Below are positions 48,401 through 58,410 of a DNA stretch of 64,000 nt, piece after piece. The stretch comes from Cliona cf. orientalis (taxonomy: Eukaryota > Porifera > Demospongiae > Clionaida > Clionaidae). A model generated the notes under the pieces. The model did no database searches. It had not been told where the DNA came from and worked only from the letters and a program-made list of their open reading frames with translations. The position numbers and the translations under genes were made by a program. The stretch is from assembly GCA_963930775.1 (NCBI GenBank), contig OZ005696.1:5146001-5210000 (forward strand). The letters run 5' to 3'. Positions within the stretch are counted from its first letter, which is position 1. Every line of letters starts with the position of its first letter.

Positions 48401-51400
48401 TTTCATAGAGGATACAAAAATTAGTGATACCTTCAGCAAAAGCTTGAGCTACTAGCTGCAAGAATTCTTGGTCACTGTTTTCATTACCTAGTATGTCAAA
48501 GAAGAATATTGGCACCTGGTTACTCTCACTTATACTCTCCACGAGATAGACTATATTGACTGCTAGTACAATGGGCTTGGCAATAATCTGCAGCACTGTG
48601 AAGAATATGATTAGCTTGTGACCACCAATGAGAGGGCTATCTTCTGAATCATCTGATTCAGCTTGATCGTCTAGCTCCCCAGACTGACTCCCCTCTCCTT
48701 GACCCTCCATGTTACACAGTTCTCCATCCAATAGTTGACTCTCATTCATTAAATCTTCCCCCGAGGCACTACTCTCATCCATCATGTGATTTTGCTCACT
48801 ACTACTCCCATTCTGGTATTCCTCATCCATGGTGCTGGTAGCTTCAATGTAGCTTGTTTCAAAGACTCTAGCTTCCTGTCTCGGCATTATCTGTAGCTCT
48901 TCTGTACTGTCTCTCTGTTTTGAGCACTTCTCTATGAAGTAGCTTAGTAGCCTATCCTTGAGTGCTACACTCCTGCAGCATAACCACTTGGTGAAGAGTC
49001 CGTACGATATGACTGACCACACCACTCCAGCTAGGGATAGTGTAATCGTGATGATTACTGACTCAACTCCACCAGCCATCTTTTTTTGCAATAATTTTAT
49101 TGGCCACTGACTCAAAAGTAATAGGGAATTGTATTGTTCTACCAACTAGGGAGTTGTATTGTTCCATTAGTAGTAAGTAAAATGTACATGTACATGTACA
49201 TCCACACACATTTATACACATACACACTCACACACACACACACGTACGTGTGCATACACCCCGCTCACAGCAACTATCAGAAGAGAAGGAGATGCTGTTG
49301 TTGAAGAGAGAAGCTGCTAAAAAGAGTAAATTGAATCATCAAAGCATGCCTGCTGCATGTGCTGGTTACATGTGTATGTACTTGTATATGTACCTCAATT
49401 TGCTATAGGAACCAAGGAGTTGGAGTCAGAATATGAGGCTGCAAAGGCTCAACTGGAGGAGAATGATACATACACACAGGTACATATTCAGAGCATTATA
49501 GTAGCTGTTATAGTATAAACTAAATATGTATATAGAGTGATTACTGATATTGATCAAATCCATTATTATGCATGTGATGTGGTGCAGTTAGAGCGGGTGG
49601 AAATCATCTAAGGTACTTGGTATTGTTACTATGGTATACCACTGTACACTGATTAAATTATTGTGGGCTAGGATAGCTCTATTTTGTTAGTTTTTGAACA
49701 TGACTTGACTATGGATGCTCTACTGGAGAATGGTCTTAGTGACATTAGATGTTGTTACCATAGTAACATATACCAAATACTATAATACAGGCAATGCCAT
49801 GTATGTTTAGAAACAAAGATTCTCTGCAGACAGTTTAACTGTTGACAATGTTTTGATTAGATGCTGTATAGTCATGCATCTCATGTACACGCAAGTGCAG
49901 GAGCCATGCCTATTACTCACAATCATTTTCGCACCTCTTCTCACTTTTGCCCTGAGAGCATCTAGTTAATACTTCGGCAAGTTTATTGAAAAGTTTAGTT
50001 GTCCACAGAATGTGGACAGTAATTGAGTGATGTCACTTTCTTGTGTACATTCATTAATTTACAGCTTGGTAATTTGGAACGCAAGTGGCAACATCACGAG
50101 CAGAACAATTTCGTCATGAAAGAATGTATCCTTTTGCAAAGAAGTTTAGTATGAGGCTACTACAGAATAATAGGGATTTCCCATGCCTGTATCATCCACC
50201 CTTAGCTTGGGTACTATAATAGGCTTTGTCACAAACAAGACTATACATGTCACTGTCATATAATTATTACGGTGGCCGAGAGGGGCCATTCAATTGTCAT
50301 TTTCGATACTTTCCAAACTTGATAATTTCCAATTTTCAAAGTTGCATATTTCCAAACTTGATTATTTCCAAAATTGCATTTTTCCAACTTCGATCATTTC
50401 CAAAGTTTTAGATTTCTAAAGTTACATCTCTAATCCTTGATGCCGCCGCGCTTTACGTATGGGGTTGGGTAGTTCGTTGCCGGACCAGACCACTCCCTCC
50501 GCAGCGCTAGATGTATTGCCACTGATAACCGGAACGGATATTCCGTGGTAACGCTGCGTTGGGACGAGACTAGGGGCAGGAGCAGCTGTTGGACGCTTTG
50601 CTCTCGCTTATTACGTATGACAGTAACAAAAAGGACATTGCATACACTTCATAAATTAAAATATCAATACCATTGGTAAATTTATGGTGGGTGTGGTTTG
50701 CATTCGCGGACGTTTCATACATGAATTCTTCGGTGGGTGTGGTTTGCGGATATAGCTCCTGCGTTTAGCTAGTTACTCAACTTGCATTATGCATCTTTCC
50801 ATTTTTGAGTATTTCCATCCTTATCCATTTCTGTTATTTAGTATTTCCATACTTCCTGATTTCCATTCTTAGCTGATCAAAGAATGCTAGCTTCCTATCA
50901 TTGGCTATGGAAAATTGTTGCATTTCCAAAGATATAGATTTCTAAAATTTATATTTTCCACACTTTAGGTAGCTATTTCCAACTTGTTCATTATTGTCCT
51001 AAGTCATATCCCGACGTCATATCCATACCACTGTGCGTATTCGGTTGCACACTACCAAAGTGCGCATGCGCACCAAATATTACCAGCGAACTATGATCAA
51101 TACACCATTTAACCATTTACTTGGTAATTACTACAATATCATGCATGAACTAACCACAGCTACGCCGGCCCACCAAATAATTCACATCGGAATGATAGTG
51201 ATGTTGGCCTTGTGCCCAGGCGGAGGCTTGGGTACTAGTACGATGTAATGTCCACAATAACATGCCACACCTACCATGAATTTTACTGTTAGTACTACCG
51301 TCAAGTGTGACAAGCGGAAGCGAAGCTCTCGGTGACTACCCCGGTCCGATCCCATAGTAGCCACGTCCCCAGACTAAGGGTGGGAGTCTGGGGGGCGAGA

Positions 51401-52099
51401 CTACGTCCCCAGCCCCCTCAGGTTCTGAGCGAGATCCGGGAGAAGGCTTCTTCCACTTAGGGAGGAGCCTGGAGACGAGACTAACCCCACTCTACGTAGC
51501 TAGGTGCAGAACGGCTGCATCGATAACTTTAGAAAATTACAACTTTGGAAATGATCGAGTTTGGAAAAATACAACTTTGGAAATGATAGAGTTTGGAAAA
51601 ATGTAACTTAGGAAATTGAAAGTTACCAAGTTTGGAAGAGATCAAGATTGGCAATACTGCTAAGCTAGGCAATGATCAAAATTTCATAAAGGAGCATCCA
51701 TGCACCCTCCCTCAGAAGGTATATATTATGATCTTAGATTAGTCAGGGTTCTCCCCAGGAAAGATGCAAGGCAGAGTGGGTGGGCGGGGTTTATGACCAC
51801 ATCAATCACTTTGGTAGCCACATCAAAGAAATACGGTTACTGAAGCCATGGGAGGGGGGGAACATGCTAAGCTGAAAGAGAACACTGTTGGTGTATTGTT
51901 GTCAATCTAACCATGCACGTGCTGTATGCATCCACCATGTAATGTGTTTACCTTAATTGGACATGTAATAGTCATAGCAACTCGTCAGACGGAGGGTAAC
52001 TATCAGCCGGTGGCTAAGGATGTGTCTGCATTGGTGAAGGACTACAATACTCTGCTCTGCCAGTCTCTGTCCGGGGTAACTGTCTCTGCCGCAACTTGA
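39485..52099 (+). CDS. IFT74: Intraflagellar transport protein 74 homolog, 595 aa, 22 exons
   Basis: Coiled-coil IFT-B core subunit that partners IFT81, needed to build cilia; in sponges expected in choanocytes and larval ciliated cells. Exons: AT 39485-39486; 39640-39743; 39827-39831; 39891-39945; 40877-41003; 41111-41209; 42407-42527; 44221-44421; 44834-44926; 45087-45235; 45438-45571; 45625-45665; 45751-45807; 45876-45929; 46034-46100; 46384-46424; 46506-46568; 46686-46745; 49271-49325; 49409-49479; 50065-50125; 51972-52099 (TGA). They sum to 1788 nt with no frame break; human IFT74 is about 600 aa. The basic Gly/Pro/Arg-rich N-terminus ([13 protein letters not shown]) precedes family-typical [62 protein letters not shown] and NYQPVAKDV. 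Oddities: split AT|G start, a 5-nt microexon, a GC donor at 45808 and a gene nested in the intron 46746-49270. Confidence 0.93.
39535..39548 (+). promoter_or_regulatory. X-box-like (RFX) motif at the start of IFT74 intron 1
   Basis: GTTTCCATAACAAC matches 12 of 14 positions of the ciliary X-box consensus GTTRCCATRGYAAC. It lies 49 bp after the split start codon. RFX control of IFT genes is established in animals; the site itself is inferred. Confidence 0.4.
40674..40852. mobile_element. Intact MITE with TGTTTATG ends
   Basis: CCGTGTTTATGCTAATAAAA at the left and TTCTATTAACATAAACACGA at the right are inverted and TA-flanked. It is the uninterrupted relative of 9500-10062, in an IFT74 intron. 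Confidence 0.85.
41409..42113. repeat. Palindromic element split by a MITE
   Basis: The left arm (41409-41441, GTTAACACACCCCTACTAGT...) mirrors the right arm (42080-42113, ...ACTAGTAGGGGTGTATTAAC). Inner arms CACATACAGCCCTCG and CTCGTGCTGTATGTGG flank GGGCTTCGCC. A TA-flanked MITE (41520-42080) is inserted in the right arm. Confidence 0.8.
41520..42080. mobile_element. TA-flanked MITE with CAGTCGAGCCTCCGA termini
   Basis: Left CAGTCGAGCCTCCGAACAAA, right CAGAGGCTCGACTG; TA at 41518-41519 and 42081-42082. Many subterminal CGGAGGTTGTCC/TCTCGGAGG motifs at both ends. No transposase. Related in style to the CAGTGGACTCTC family. Confidence 0.88.
42679..43596. mobile_element. Inverted-repeat element with minisatellite arms
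   Basis: Terminal inverted repeats of about 44 bp (TATGGGAGGTGAATAGTGCC and its complement). The left arm (42740-42925) carries GTGGAGGGGG/TTTAGTGAA units of roughly 46 bp. The right arm (43155-43535) carries the complementary CCCCCTCCACTTCACTAAAC units in more copies, including a 19-C run near 43457. ORFs over it are repeat artefacts. Confidence 0.82.
43597..44220. other. IFT74 intron tail; nothing further seen
   Basis: AT-rich intron with ACATGT-type repeats near 44125-44145. No exon or element recognised. Confidence 0.4.
46746..47455. repeat. Poly-G and GGT tracts in IFT74 intron
   Basis: G-runs at about 46809-46855 and 47012-47045 (more than 20 G each with short breaks) and a block of ACATGTACATGT repeats near 47095-47110 and 47455-47515. 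The adjacent TCTGGCCCGAAAATT motif resembles the one near 19150-19190 on the other strand, suggesting a shared repeat. Confidence 0.6.
47700..49079 (-). CDS. Intronless multipass membrane protein, 459 aa, nested in IFT74 intron
   Basis: Family not recognised. The first ATG of the open frame is at 49079 (A at -3, G at +4, good context), giving [18 protein letters not shown]...; further upstream the frame has only non-ATG codons. The stop is TGA at 47702-47700. There is one N-terminal hydrophobic helix, then a roughly 90-residue acidic Ser/Glu/Asp-rich segment ([14 protein letters not shown]), then about seven or eight hydrophobic helices, starting [19 protein letters not shown]. Cys-rich clusters ([16 protein letters not shown]) lie at presumed membrane edges. 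No clear signal peptide or catalytic motif. It lies wholly within the intron 46746-49270 of IFT74, on the opposite strand. Lack of introns in an intron-rich window suggests retroposition or an intronless family. The open frame and membrane pattern make a real gene likely. Confidence 0.8.
   Translation of the reverse strand: MAGGVESVIITITLSLAGVVWSVISYGLFTKWLCCRSVALKDRLLSYFIEKCSKQRDSTEELQIMPRQEARVFETSYIEATSTMDEEYQNGSSSEQNHMMDESSASGEDLMNESQLLDGELCNMEGQGEGSQSGELDDQAESDDSEDSPLIGGHKLIIFFTVLQIIAKPIVLAVNIVYLVESISESNQVPIFFFDILGNENSDQEFLQLVAQAFAEGITNFCILYESFFLVIGPIYAIILWTCCWRRHDRFRLSCCRKYLEYLRFNDLELAVLLAPFANINFFFLGNKWYSVLIVRLIFYAITFASAVIAGMRFVCAVSCFYCCACACNTEAIEVRTYKHLFAGMGFQLLSIFLKLLTTSSAFSTYLLLGIQLNYRLRLTYIVFTVLRGVSSLFSLGFTAALLRWTVLKKESQEHKSCLNRLLAWVDKYQPHSHIVFIVDMVCYVGLLVLNVMLLQLPQ
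49586..49780. repeat. Dispersed repeat, inverted copy at 58566-58771
   Basis: GTTAGAGCGGGTGGAAATCA at the left and TGTTGTTACCATAGTAACAT at the right; both ends and the interior (ATGCTCTACTG, CATGACTTGACTATGG) recur in reverse order at 58566-58771. In an IFT74 intron. Confidence 0.8.
50126..51971. repeat. Last IFT74 intron: long inverted repeat of TTTCCAAA-type units
   Basis: The left block (about 50305-50425) repeats GATCATTTCCAAA-type phrases. The right block (about 51528-51660) repeats their complements (TTTGGAAATGATCGAGTTTGG). Between them are further TTTCCA units (50800-50990), a TGCGCATGCGCA palindrome at 51061-51072 and hairpin-family fragments near 51368-51485 (CCCAG, GAGACTA). No exon is seen. 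Confidence 0.65.
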
Positions 52100-52369
52100 T
52101 TAACTCTCCATACGTGCAGCAATAGTAACTAAAATCGTATACTCTACACTATAGGCAACCTACATCACTTCTGTAAGCCTATCAGTGACATCTGTGTCAA
52201 AACATGTTCATATAGATCACTGACTAATGTGTCCATTTGTAGGCTTGACTTTTCTTCATGGTCCATGGTAACCTTTTACTTATGTAAGTCTAACATGTTA
52301 TAATTTTATGGCCACCATGCTATGCTCAATTGACAATTCAGTCTTTATTGCTCACTGATGATATCAAAT

Positions 52370-52750
52370 TCACACAGATAGACAGACAGATGGACATAAC
52401 CGATTGCTTTATCCCTTGCACATGCGCATGGTGTAATGAATAGCCAATTCAGCACAGAAAGCTGTTTGGAAATATTCAACTATGCAGAAACAGTATCTAG
52501 CTATACATGTACATGTGACATAGCCACATACCCACTAGATTAACATACAAATAATTTTCATAAATACCACTACCTATCAGCAAAATTGCCAGATCTGGAG
52601 ATTTAGTCATTTGAGCAACTTGTATGCCCAAGAGATCTGTTGAAATCATGACAAAAACTGGCTTCATTATGCTTTAATTGTTTTGCAAGGCCCATGAGCA
52701 TACACACACAGGATATGTTATGTGCTCTAGAAAGCTCTCATGATTTGAGT
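52370..52750. repeat. Dispersed repeat shared with VAMP-A intron
   Basis: GACAGACAGATGGACATAAC, ATTGCCAGATCTGGAGAT, AAAACTGGCTTCATTATGCT and TGTGCTCTAGAAAGCTCTC occur in the same order as at 4730-5090. The ends are not defined. Confidence 0.65.
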
Positions 52751-52751
52751 A

Positions 52752-53210
52752 CCGTATAGCGGGAAATTTTCGTATGGTGCTAATTTTCGTATATTTCGTA
52801 TGCTCCATCCCTAATACGAAAATAAAAACTGCGAAAATTTGAACGCACGAAATTTTTTTTCCTTTCGCGTGTGACCTTTGACCTATACGCCTACCACCGG
52901 TCGCTAGCGGCATGTGCTAAATGCAAGACTAGCTCACTGAATGATGTCTCTTTATCGATTCTTTGCCAAGGCGTTGAAACGAAGTGACCTTTCTGATCCC
53001 AGTGGACCGCTATCGGCGTCGATTACGATCATGGAAGCCAGTGATGCTAGCGTTACCGTATACCGCACGTAAGTGCGAGTGCTACCAGCTGCGCATGCGC
53101 GCAATGTCCCGCAGCAAGCATACGAAATTAAAAAATACGAAAATTTATTCTAAGGGTGTTTTGGCCAATCATACGAAAATTAGCACCAACGAAAATTTCC
53201 CGCTATACGG
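52752..53210. mobile_element. TA-flanked MITE with CCGTATAGCGGGAAATTTTC termini
   Basis: Left CCGTATAGCGGGAAATTTTC, right GAAAATTTCCCGCTATACGG; TA at 52750-52751 and 53211-53212. The interior carries CTGCGCATGCGCGC near 53090. Confidence 0.9.
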
Positions 53211-53213
53211 TAT

Positions 53214-53450
53214 ACACCCCTATGGATGACCTTTAAAAAATCTGATACCGGTATACCTGCTCTGATAAAAAAGACCACTTGAGAATTTTTTTTGAGAATT
53301 GACTTTATAGCATAGCTATGTGGTTCCTCTATGGATGACCTTTAAAATATCTGACAGCAGTATATACATGTACCTGCTCTGATAAAAGGGACCAGGTACA
53401 TGTATACCGCTATCAGATTTTAGATGTGTGGTACATGCCCCCCTTTCTAT
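53214..53450. repeat. Short local repeat (TATGGATGACCTTTAAA)
   Basis: TATGGATGACCTTTAAA occurs at about 53222 and 53331, each followed by ATCTGA and CCTGCTCTGATAAAA; an inverted piece (CAGGTACATGTATACCG.TATCAGAT) follows near 53392. Confidence 0.6.
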
Positions 53451-53587
53451 GCTATTAAAGAACAAATAGTTAAGTACTTAATTTTCAATGCTGAAATTCA
53501 CGTCCATTTTGTTTGCAAAATTCTGTGCTAGAAATTTTTATGTAACAATATTTTTGTTGCTATAATTGTCATTGAATGTGTGCTGTA

Positions 53588-54026
53588 CTGTATGGCGGGT
53601 AATTTTCGTGGGTGCTAATTTTTGTGGAAAGTCTGAAAAGGCCCACAAATTAATTATTGTGGTTTTAAAGTTCGTGATAACAACCAGTCCAGGGGCGTGG
53701 CACTGCACAAGCGATGATGTAATCGATACACATGCTCGATCTCGCTCGCAATCTTCTTTGTTACTATGCCTATAGAGACTTGGACAAATAGGATGAAATA
53801 AAAGAGTATTAGTGTCAAAGATGCTATCAGCTGGATGATAGTGGCTACTGTTGCTTGCTAACACTGGGAAGTGTTGGCCGCGCTGCCACAATGTTTGTGG
53901 CCACGCCCATCATCAGGGACTTGCATAACCATATCACCGCAGGCATTAATTTTCGTGGGTGGAAAAATTTCGTGACTGCCAAGTCAACCACGAAAATTAG
54001 TACCCCACGAAAATTACCTACCATAC
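53588..54026. mobile_element. MITE related to 52752-53210 (CTGTATGGCGGGTAATTTTC)
   Basis: The left end CTGTATGGCGGGTAATTTTC is mirrored by GAAAATTACCTACCATAC at the right. Both termini share the GTGCTAATTTTCGT-like second block of the preceding MITE. The right tip is slightly diverged. Confidence 0.78.
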
Positions 54027-54301
54027 TCGCTGTATAATATTATAGGTTTGTACAGATAAACTATTTTTACATAAATTTTTTTTGTCATTTTGCACAAAAT
54101 TTGTGAATGAAAATTTCGCGAATTATGGTATAAAGCGGGAGGACCTTGTATCTAACATCAAGAACCTCTTTCTTTTGATCAACATAATATTATTATGACA
54201 ACCACAAGTTCCTATTAATAATTGGTATGCATACAATATAGCTAGCTAATAATATTGTTTATGTTATAGTACTAGTTATGGACAGGACTGGTATGCCTTG
54301 A

Positions 54302-56032
54302 TCATAAGTGTACGGTGCATATCCTGAAACATCTCTTTGCAATAAAATAGCCAACATAGGCTGTTGCTACTGCTGTAGGTGTGATGGTAAACATTAGGAT
54401 AATTGCTTCTGGTAGAGCAAGTGTATGGCGGGCATCGACTGCTGCCAGATTCAACATAGTGACTGAGCAGCAAGCAACTGCTACAGAGAGAACAATTATT
54501 GTGTGATAAATATTTACTTTGCTGGATTTGAATGGTCGTAGTAAAATCATGAGCATTCCAAGGAAAATCAAAGTAATTCCAGTCATAGCATAGCATATCG
54601 AGTCTTCTGAGTACCCAAAGATGACATAAAATATTATGATTCGGCCAAGGAAGTAGATTCCAGCAAACCAGCGGCAATCACGAGTTCCAGGTTCAGTGCC
54701 ATCCTTGTAGTGACCTTGGAATGCATCAATGAATGTTTTAAGTGCATGGCTTCTAAGATTGCAAATATTCAACCATCGCTGGCAGCAGCTTGTAGGATAG
54801 AGGAGAAGGAGAAGCAAAGGTGATAGAATAAATAATAGGAAGATAATTATGGCAGTTATTGAATAAGGTAGGTGCTCTTTACTGAAATATTTGTAAGAAG
54901 CATCATAGTAGACATACCATCCAACTACTTTATGGTACATATTATAAGTTTTAACTGGTAAAAGAATATCAATTGTTGAATTGAGCAGTTTCACATATGA
55001 TAGAAGTAAGAACGTAGCAAACGCCTTGATAATGGATGAATGGATATCCATAGCTCTAGAGAACCGAACACAACATCTGTGAAATGGCATCCACAACCAA
55101 ACTAACACTCGACAGCCTCTGGCATGAAGCTCTATCACTATGTAGGTGATTATTACAAGGAAGAGTGGGTAAATGGCTACGGCATAGTCCAATGCTAACG
55201 TCTGAAGTGTTGTTAGATCAAGACAAATATTGAGTGGGAGGGAGCGAAAGTAGTCGAGATTCCACAAAGTATGTGGTATTACGATTATCCTGGTAACAAG
55301 CTTAAACTTTCCAGTTAATTCTATGAATGTAGATCTCAAATTAATGGGTGATCCCACTGCTTGATTCAGAGTAATGAATCCATATAAGTATGGGTTGGTT
55401 GCATTTATCTTGAAAAGAACGACTATGACGTAAAAAAAAGTGAGCGGAACAAAAGCAATGGCAAAGAATTTTAACCAATTGCACTTGCTGTTATGACATC
55501 TTATACAGTCATAATCGTAGGTATAGACCAGAGGGCTAAATCCTTTTTTACATTCACTACACATTCGACCATCTCTATTAAGCCTCCCACACATAGCATC
55601 ATTGAGACGGGAGATATCTTCTGGTAGAGGACTGTACACTTTCCCCCTTTGACTTCTTTGAAATCCACACCCATATGGACATGCTCCTACTACTGCAATT
55701 CCCAGCTCTTCTTCAAAAGTTATACAGTGACATTCCAAGATAGATACCTGATTTGATCCACAATCAACTGTGCTATGAATGCTACCGCCACATTGACAGG
55801 TGCCATTATGACTGAACCTCCATGTTTGTGGACAAATTTCAGATTCTACGACTGATAGATTCATGTGAACTGTGTCCGCCTCTGTACTATAATGATTGTT
55901 GTAAGGAAGATTTATCTCTCCATTGTAACTCCCAGTGGTGTTCATAATTCCAACATAGTTTTCTGGTAGAGAGATAGCTGGTGCTAGTGCAATAAGAGTA
56001 ACAAAAAACAGTAACAATTTAGTACATGGCAT
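54302..56032 (-). CDS. Intronless cysteine-rich multipass membrane protein, 576 aa
   Basis: Family not named with confidence. Start at ATG 56032 (MPCTKLLLFFVTLIALAPA...), which begins a clear signal peptide; codons further upstream in frame are GTG and TTG, not ATG. Ectodomain to about residue 185 with N-glycosylation sites (NTTGSYN, MNLSV, HNGTC) and many Cys (CQCGGS, ECHCITF, CPYGCGF, MCGRLNRDGRMCSECKKGF, CIRCHNSKC). Then about seven to eight hydrophobic helices (FFAIAFVPLTFFYVIVVLF..., LFLVIITYIVIEL, IIFLLFILSPLLLLLLY, IILMFTITPTAVATAYVGYF). A family-like cytosolic phrase DGTEPGTRDCRWFAGIYFLG lies between helices. From memory, similar Cys-rich-plus-multipass proteins are numerous in sponges and some protists; function unknown, receptor-like role inferred. 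Confidence 0.82.
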   Translation of the reverse strand: MPCTKLLLFFVTLIALAPAISLPENYVGIMNTTGSYNGEINLPYNNHYSTEADTVHMNLSVVESEICPQTWRFSHNGTCQCGGSIHSTVDCGSNQVSILECHCITFEEELGIAVVGACPYGCGFQRSQRGKVYSPLPEDISRLNDAMCGRLNRDGRMCSECKKGFSPLVYTYDYDCIRCHNSKCNWLKFFAIAFVPLTFFYVIVVLFKINATNPYLYGFITLNQAVGSPINLRSTFIELTGKFKLVTRIIVIPHTLWNLDYFRSLPLNICLDLTTLQTLALDYAVAIYPLFLVIITYIVIELHARGCRVLVWLWMPFHRCCVRFSRAMDIHSSIIKAFATFLLLSYVKLLNSTIDILLPVKTYNMYHKVVGWYVYYDASYKYFSKEHLPYSITAIIIFLLFILSPLLLLLLYPTSCCQRWLNICNLRSHALKTFIDAFQGHYKDGTEPGTRDCRWFAGIYFLGRIIIFYVIFGYSEDSICYAMTGITLIFLGMLMILLRPFKSSKVNIYHTIIVLSVAVACCSVTMLNLAAVDARHTLALPEAIILMFTITPTAVATAYVGYFIAKRCFRICTVHL

Positions 56033-56039
56033 CACCAAT

Positions 56040-56424
56040 TTTCAGGTATATACACAAGTACAACTCTGTATATTAATCATGGAATAGTGTCCTAGCCGCT
56101 ATACAGGTTCTTTCCTATGTTGAAAAGCTGTGTCACTGTGGGCTGGAATCAAAGAGAGAGGTAAAGTACTAAAAGATAAAAATTATATTGTGTTTGGAAT
56201 TGTTACGTGTATTAATGTTTAAAGTTTCACAAACATGATTTTCTGTTTCAATTCACAATAGCGAACCTGACAATGAATAAACAAAGTCATTATCCTGAGA
56301 ATAATGATAACTGTTGTAGTCCATCCCGTGTACATACTCCCAGTCTGCACACATGCAAAACATTGAACACTTTTTATGGTAACCCTACATTCTCAGTGAA
56401 AACAATAACACTGACATAACTATA
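56040..56424. other. Upstream region of the minus-strand membrane gene; nothing seen
   Basis: Should hold the promoter of the 54302-56032 gene. No recognisable site, exon or repeat. Confidence 0.4.
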
Positions 56425-56432
56425 GCTTGGTG

Positions 56433-56895
56433 TAGGCCTGGGCCAAATATTCATGAAGAAATTTTTGAATAATAGGCAGCTTCTTGAAGAAGTTGAATAA
56501 TGGGCTTTTCAACTGCTCAAGGAAGTAGTGCACATACACAAAGTGTGCTTAAAATAGAAAATTTTGTGTCATTTGACATGAGTCTGTGGTCAAATGGAGG
56601 AAGCACTTGAGCAAACAGCTCTGATAACTAGTCATCGATCACTTTTGGGAGTGCTAAAAGTTCCTTTAGCCTTAGAACTTACAAGAAAGATAATTTGCAT
56701 GTAGCTAATCCAGCACTTGTTGGCCACAATGTACATGTACATTCTGGTCATATTCATTTGCATTTTATCAGCTTATTTTTAAGAATAGTAGGTAACTTTC
56801 TCTTGAATAATGGGGCAGATAAGTAAAGAATAATTATTTGACCTGAATAATGAGCAAATTTAAAGGAATATATAATATTATTTGGCCCAGACCTA
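56433..56895. mobile_element. hAT-like MITE with 8-bp target duplication
   Basis: Starts TAGGCCTGGGCCAAATATT and ends AATATTATTTGGCCCAGACCTA, inverted with one difference near the tip. GCTTGGTG flanks it directly at 56425-56432 and 56896-56903; 8-bp duplications are the hAT signature. The interior has repeated TTGAATAATGGG-type motifs. Confidence 0.8.
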
Positions 56896-56903
56896 GCTTG
56901 GTG

Positions 56904-57190
56904 CCTTATACTTATAGGTCTTCTGTTGAGGTGGGTGGCCCACCTTGAAGTGCTGCACTGCACTGAAAGTCCTCAACCGTGCACCAGTTGGCATAGTTTG
57001 GCTATTTAGGCATGGTTGCTTCGCTATACTTGTTAGTGGGTTATAACGAGTTCTGCTGAGCCTTAAATTAACGAACCCTGGGCTACCATAATTGAAGAAA
57101 ATTGTGTTGAGGTGGCTAGCCCACCTAGTGCTACATACACTGCACTGACTGACAAGGACCAATCTAGTAGGTCGAAACAGCTGCCAGCAG
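56904..57190. repeat. Two diverged direct copies of a GTTGAGGTGG unit
   Basis: TGTTGAGGTGGGTGGCCCACC at about 56924 and TGTTGAGGTGGCTAGCCCACC at about 57103, each followed by a TGCACTGCACTGA-like block. No gene seen. Confidence 0.55.
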
Positions 57191-58410
57191 TTGCACTTTT
57201 GCATTTTAGAGTGCATGCATAAAAGTGAAGTACATCATGCTAATCACTGCACAATAATATTACAGTGGACTCTCCGAATAACGGACACCTTGGTACATAG
57301 GCTTCTGTCCTTTATTCGGGATATGTCCTTTATTGGGGTGTTTTACTTTAGTCACCCCCCACTTCATCTAATATTAATTTTATAGCCAATAGTTCATTGT
57401 TATAAAGAAATTCATGACATACTCAAGTATTTTCATGACATTGTATTGCACTATTCAGTCTGTTTCAAGGAAGTGATCTACTAGACGAGTGTCAATTGCG
57501 TCATCATCGGTGGACGAATGGCTAGCTACTTGCCATTTGAGCAAGTAAAGCAATGGCTGTTATCATTACTATAGCTAGACAAAGTAGCCACTACCGTTTT
57601 TTAGTGTCTACATGTATTGCCGTCTTATTATTTTTGTACAGATTGTTAAGGTACCATTAAATTGCGTGGGCGTGAGGTGGGGGATATGACACCTAAACCA
57701 CATCAAAGTCATTAGTGAGGTGCATGTTGTGTAACCACGCCCTTTTAATTGCACAGGTCTCAGGGGTGTGGCTGCTAGAGCCGGAAGTGTTCATTTAACA
57801 TCCTCCATGGACCGGAAGCCGAGCCGGAAGGGAGGGGCCAGGCCACGCCCAAAACAGCCCCACCCTGTTCCCCAAGGACCACCATTCTCAATCAAGTGCC
57901 TACTAACCACCGGATGTCCACCGGAAGCCCACAATCAATCCCAATTAAAACACACAGCTTCCTCAAGGCCAAAACACACACAAACACTTGGAGGCCGTTC
58001 TGCCACACCGCCCACGCAAGAGCTCACCTCATTTCCTGTGTGGATGGAGTAACAACACGTCATCGCAACCACATCCGCTTCAAACCATCGTCAGCTTCCG
58101 TCCAGCCGTACAGGCCCCTCGATCGCACCGCCGTACAGTGCCTCATTAATAGACATGGCCTCACCTTTGACCTCCTGCCACGCCCCCAAAGCCTCCTGGA
58201 CGGGTTCAAAGGTCACCACCGCATCCGGGACACACCCACCTATCGCCGCAGCCAAGTCCCCGGCCCCGATGTCCAAGCACTGGCCTGTGAAGCCACGCCC
58301 AATCGGAAGCAATAAAACCTGCATTAACGCACACGCACACACTCCACACAGTGCCAGGAACACGCCCACATGCTTAATTAGGCCTAATTAGCTTTTTTTT
58401 TTTTTTTTTT

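Noticed and set aside
49080-49145. Upstream extension of the nested membrane gene
   Set aside because: The extension starts with TTG, not ATG. The first ATG, at 49079, has a good context.
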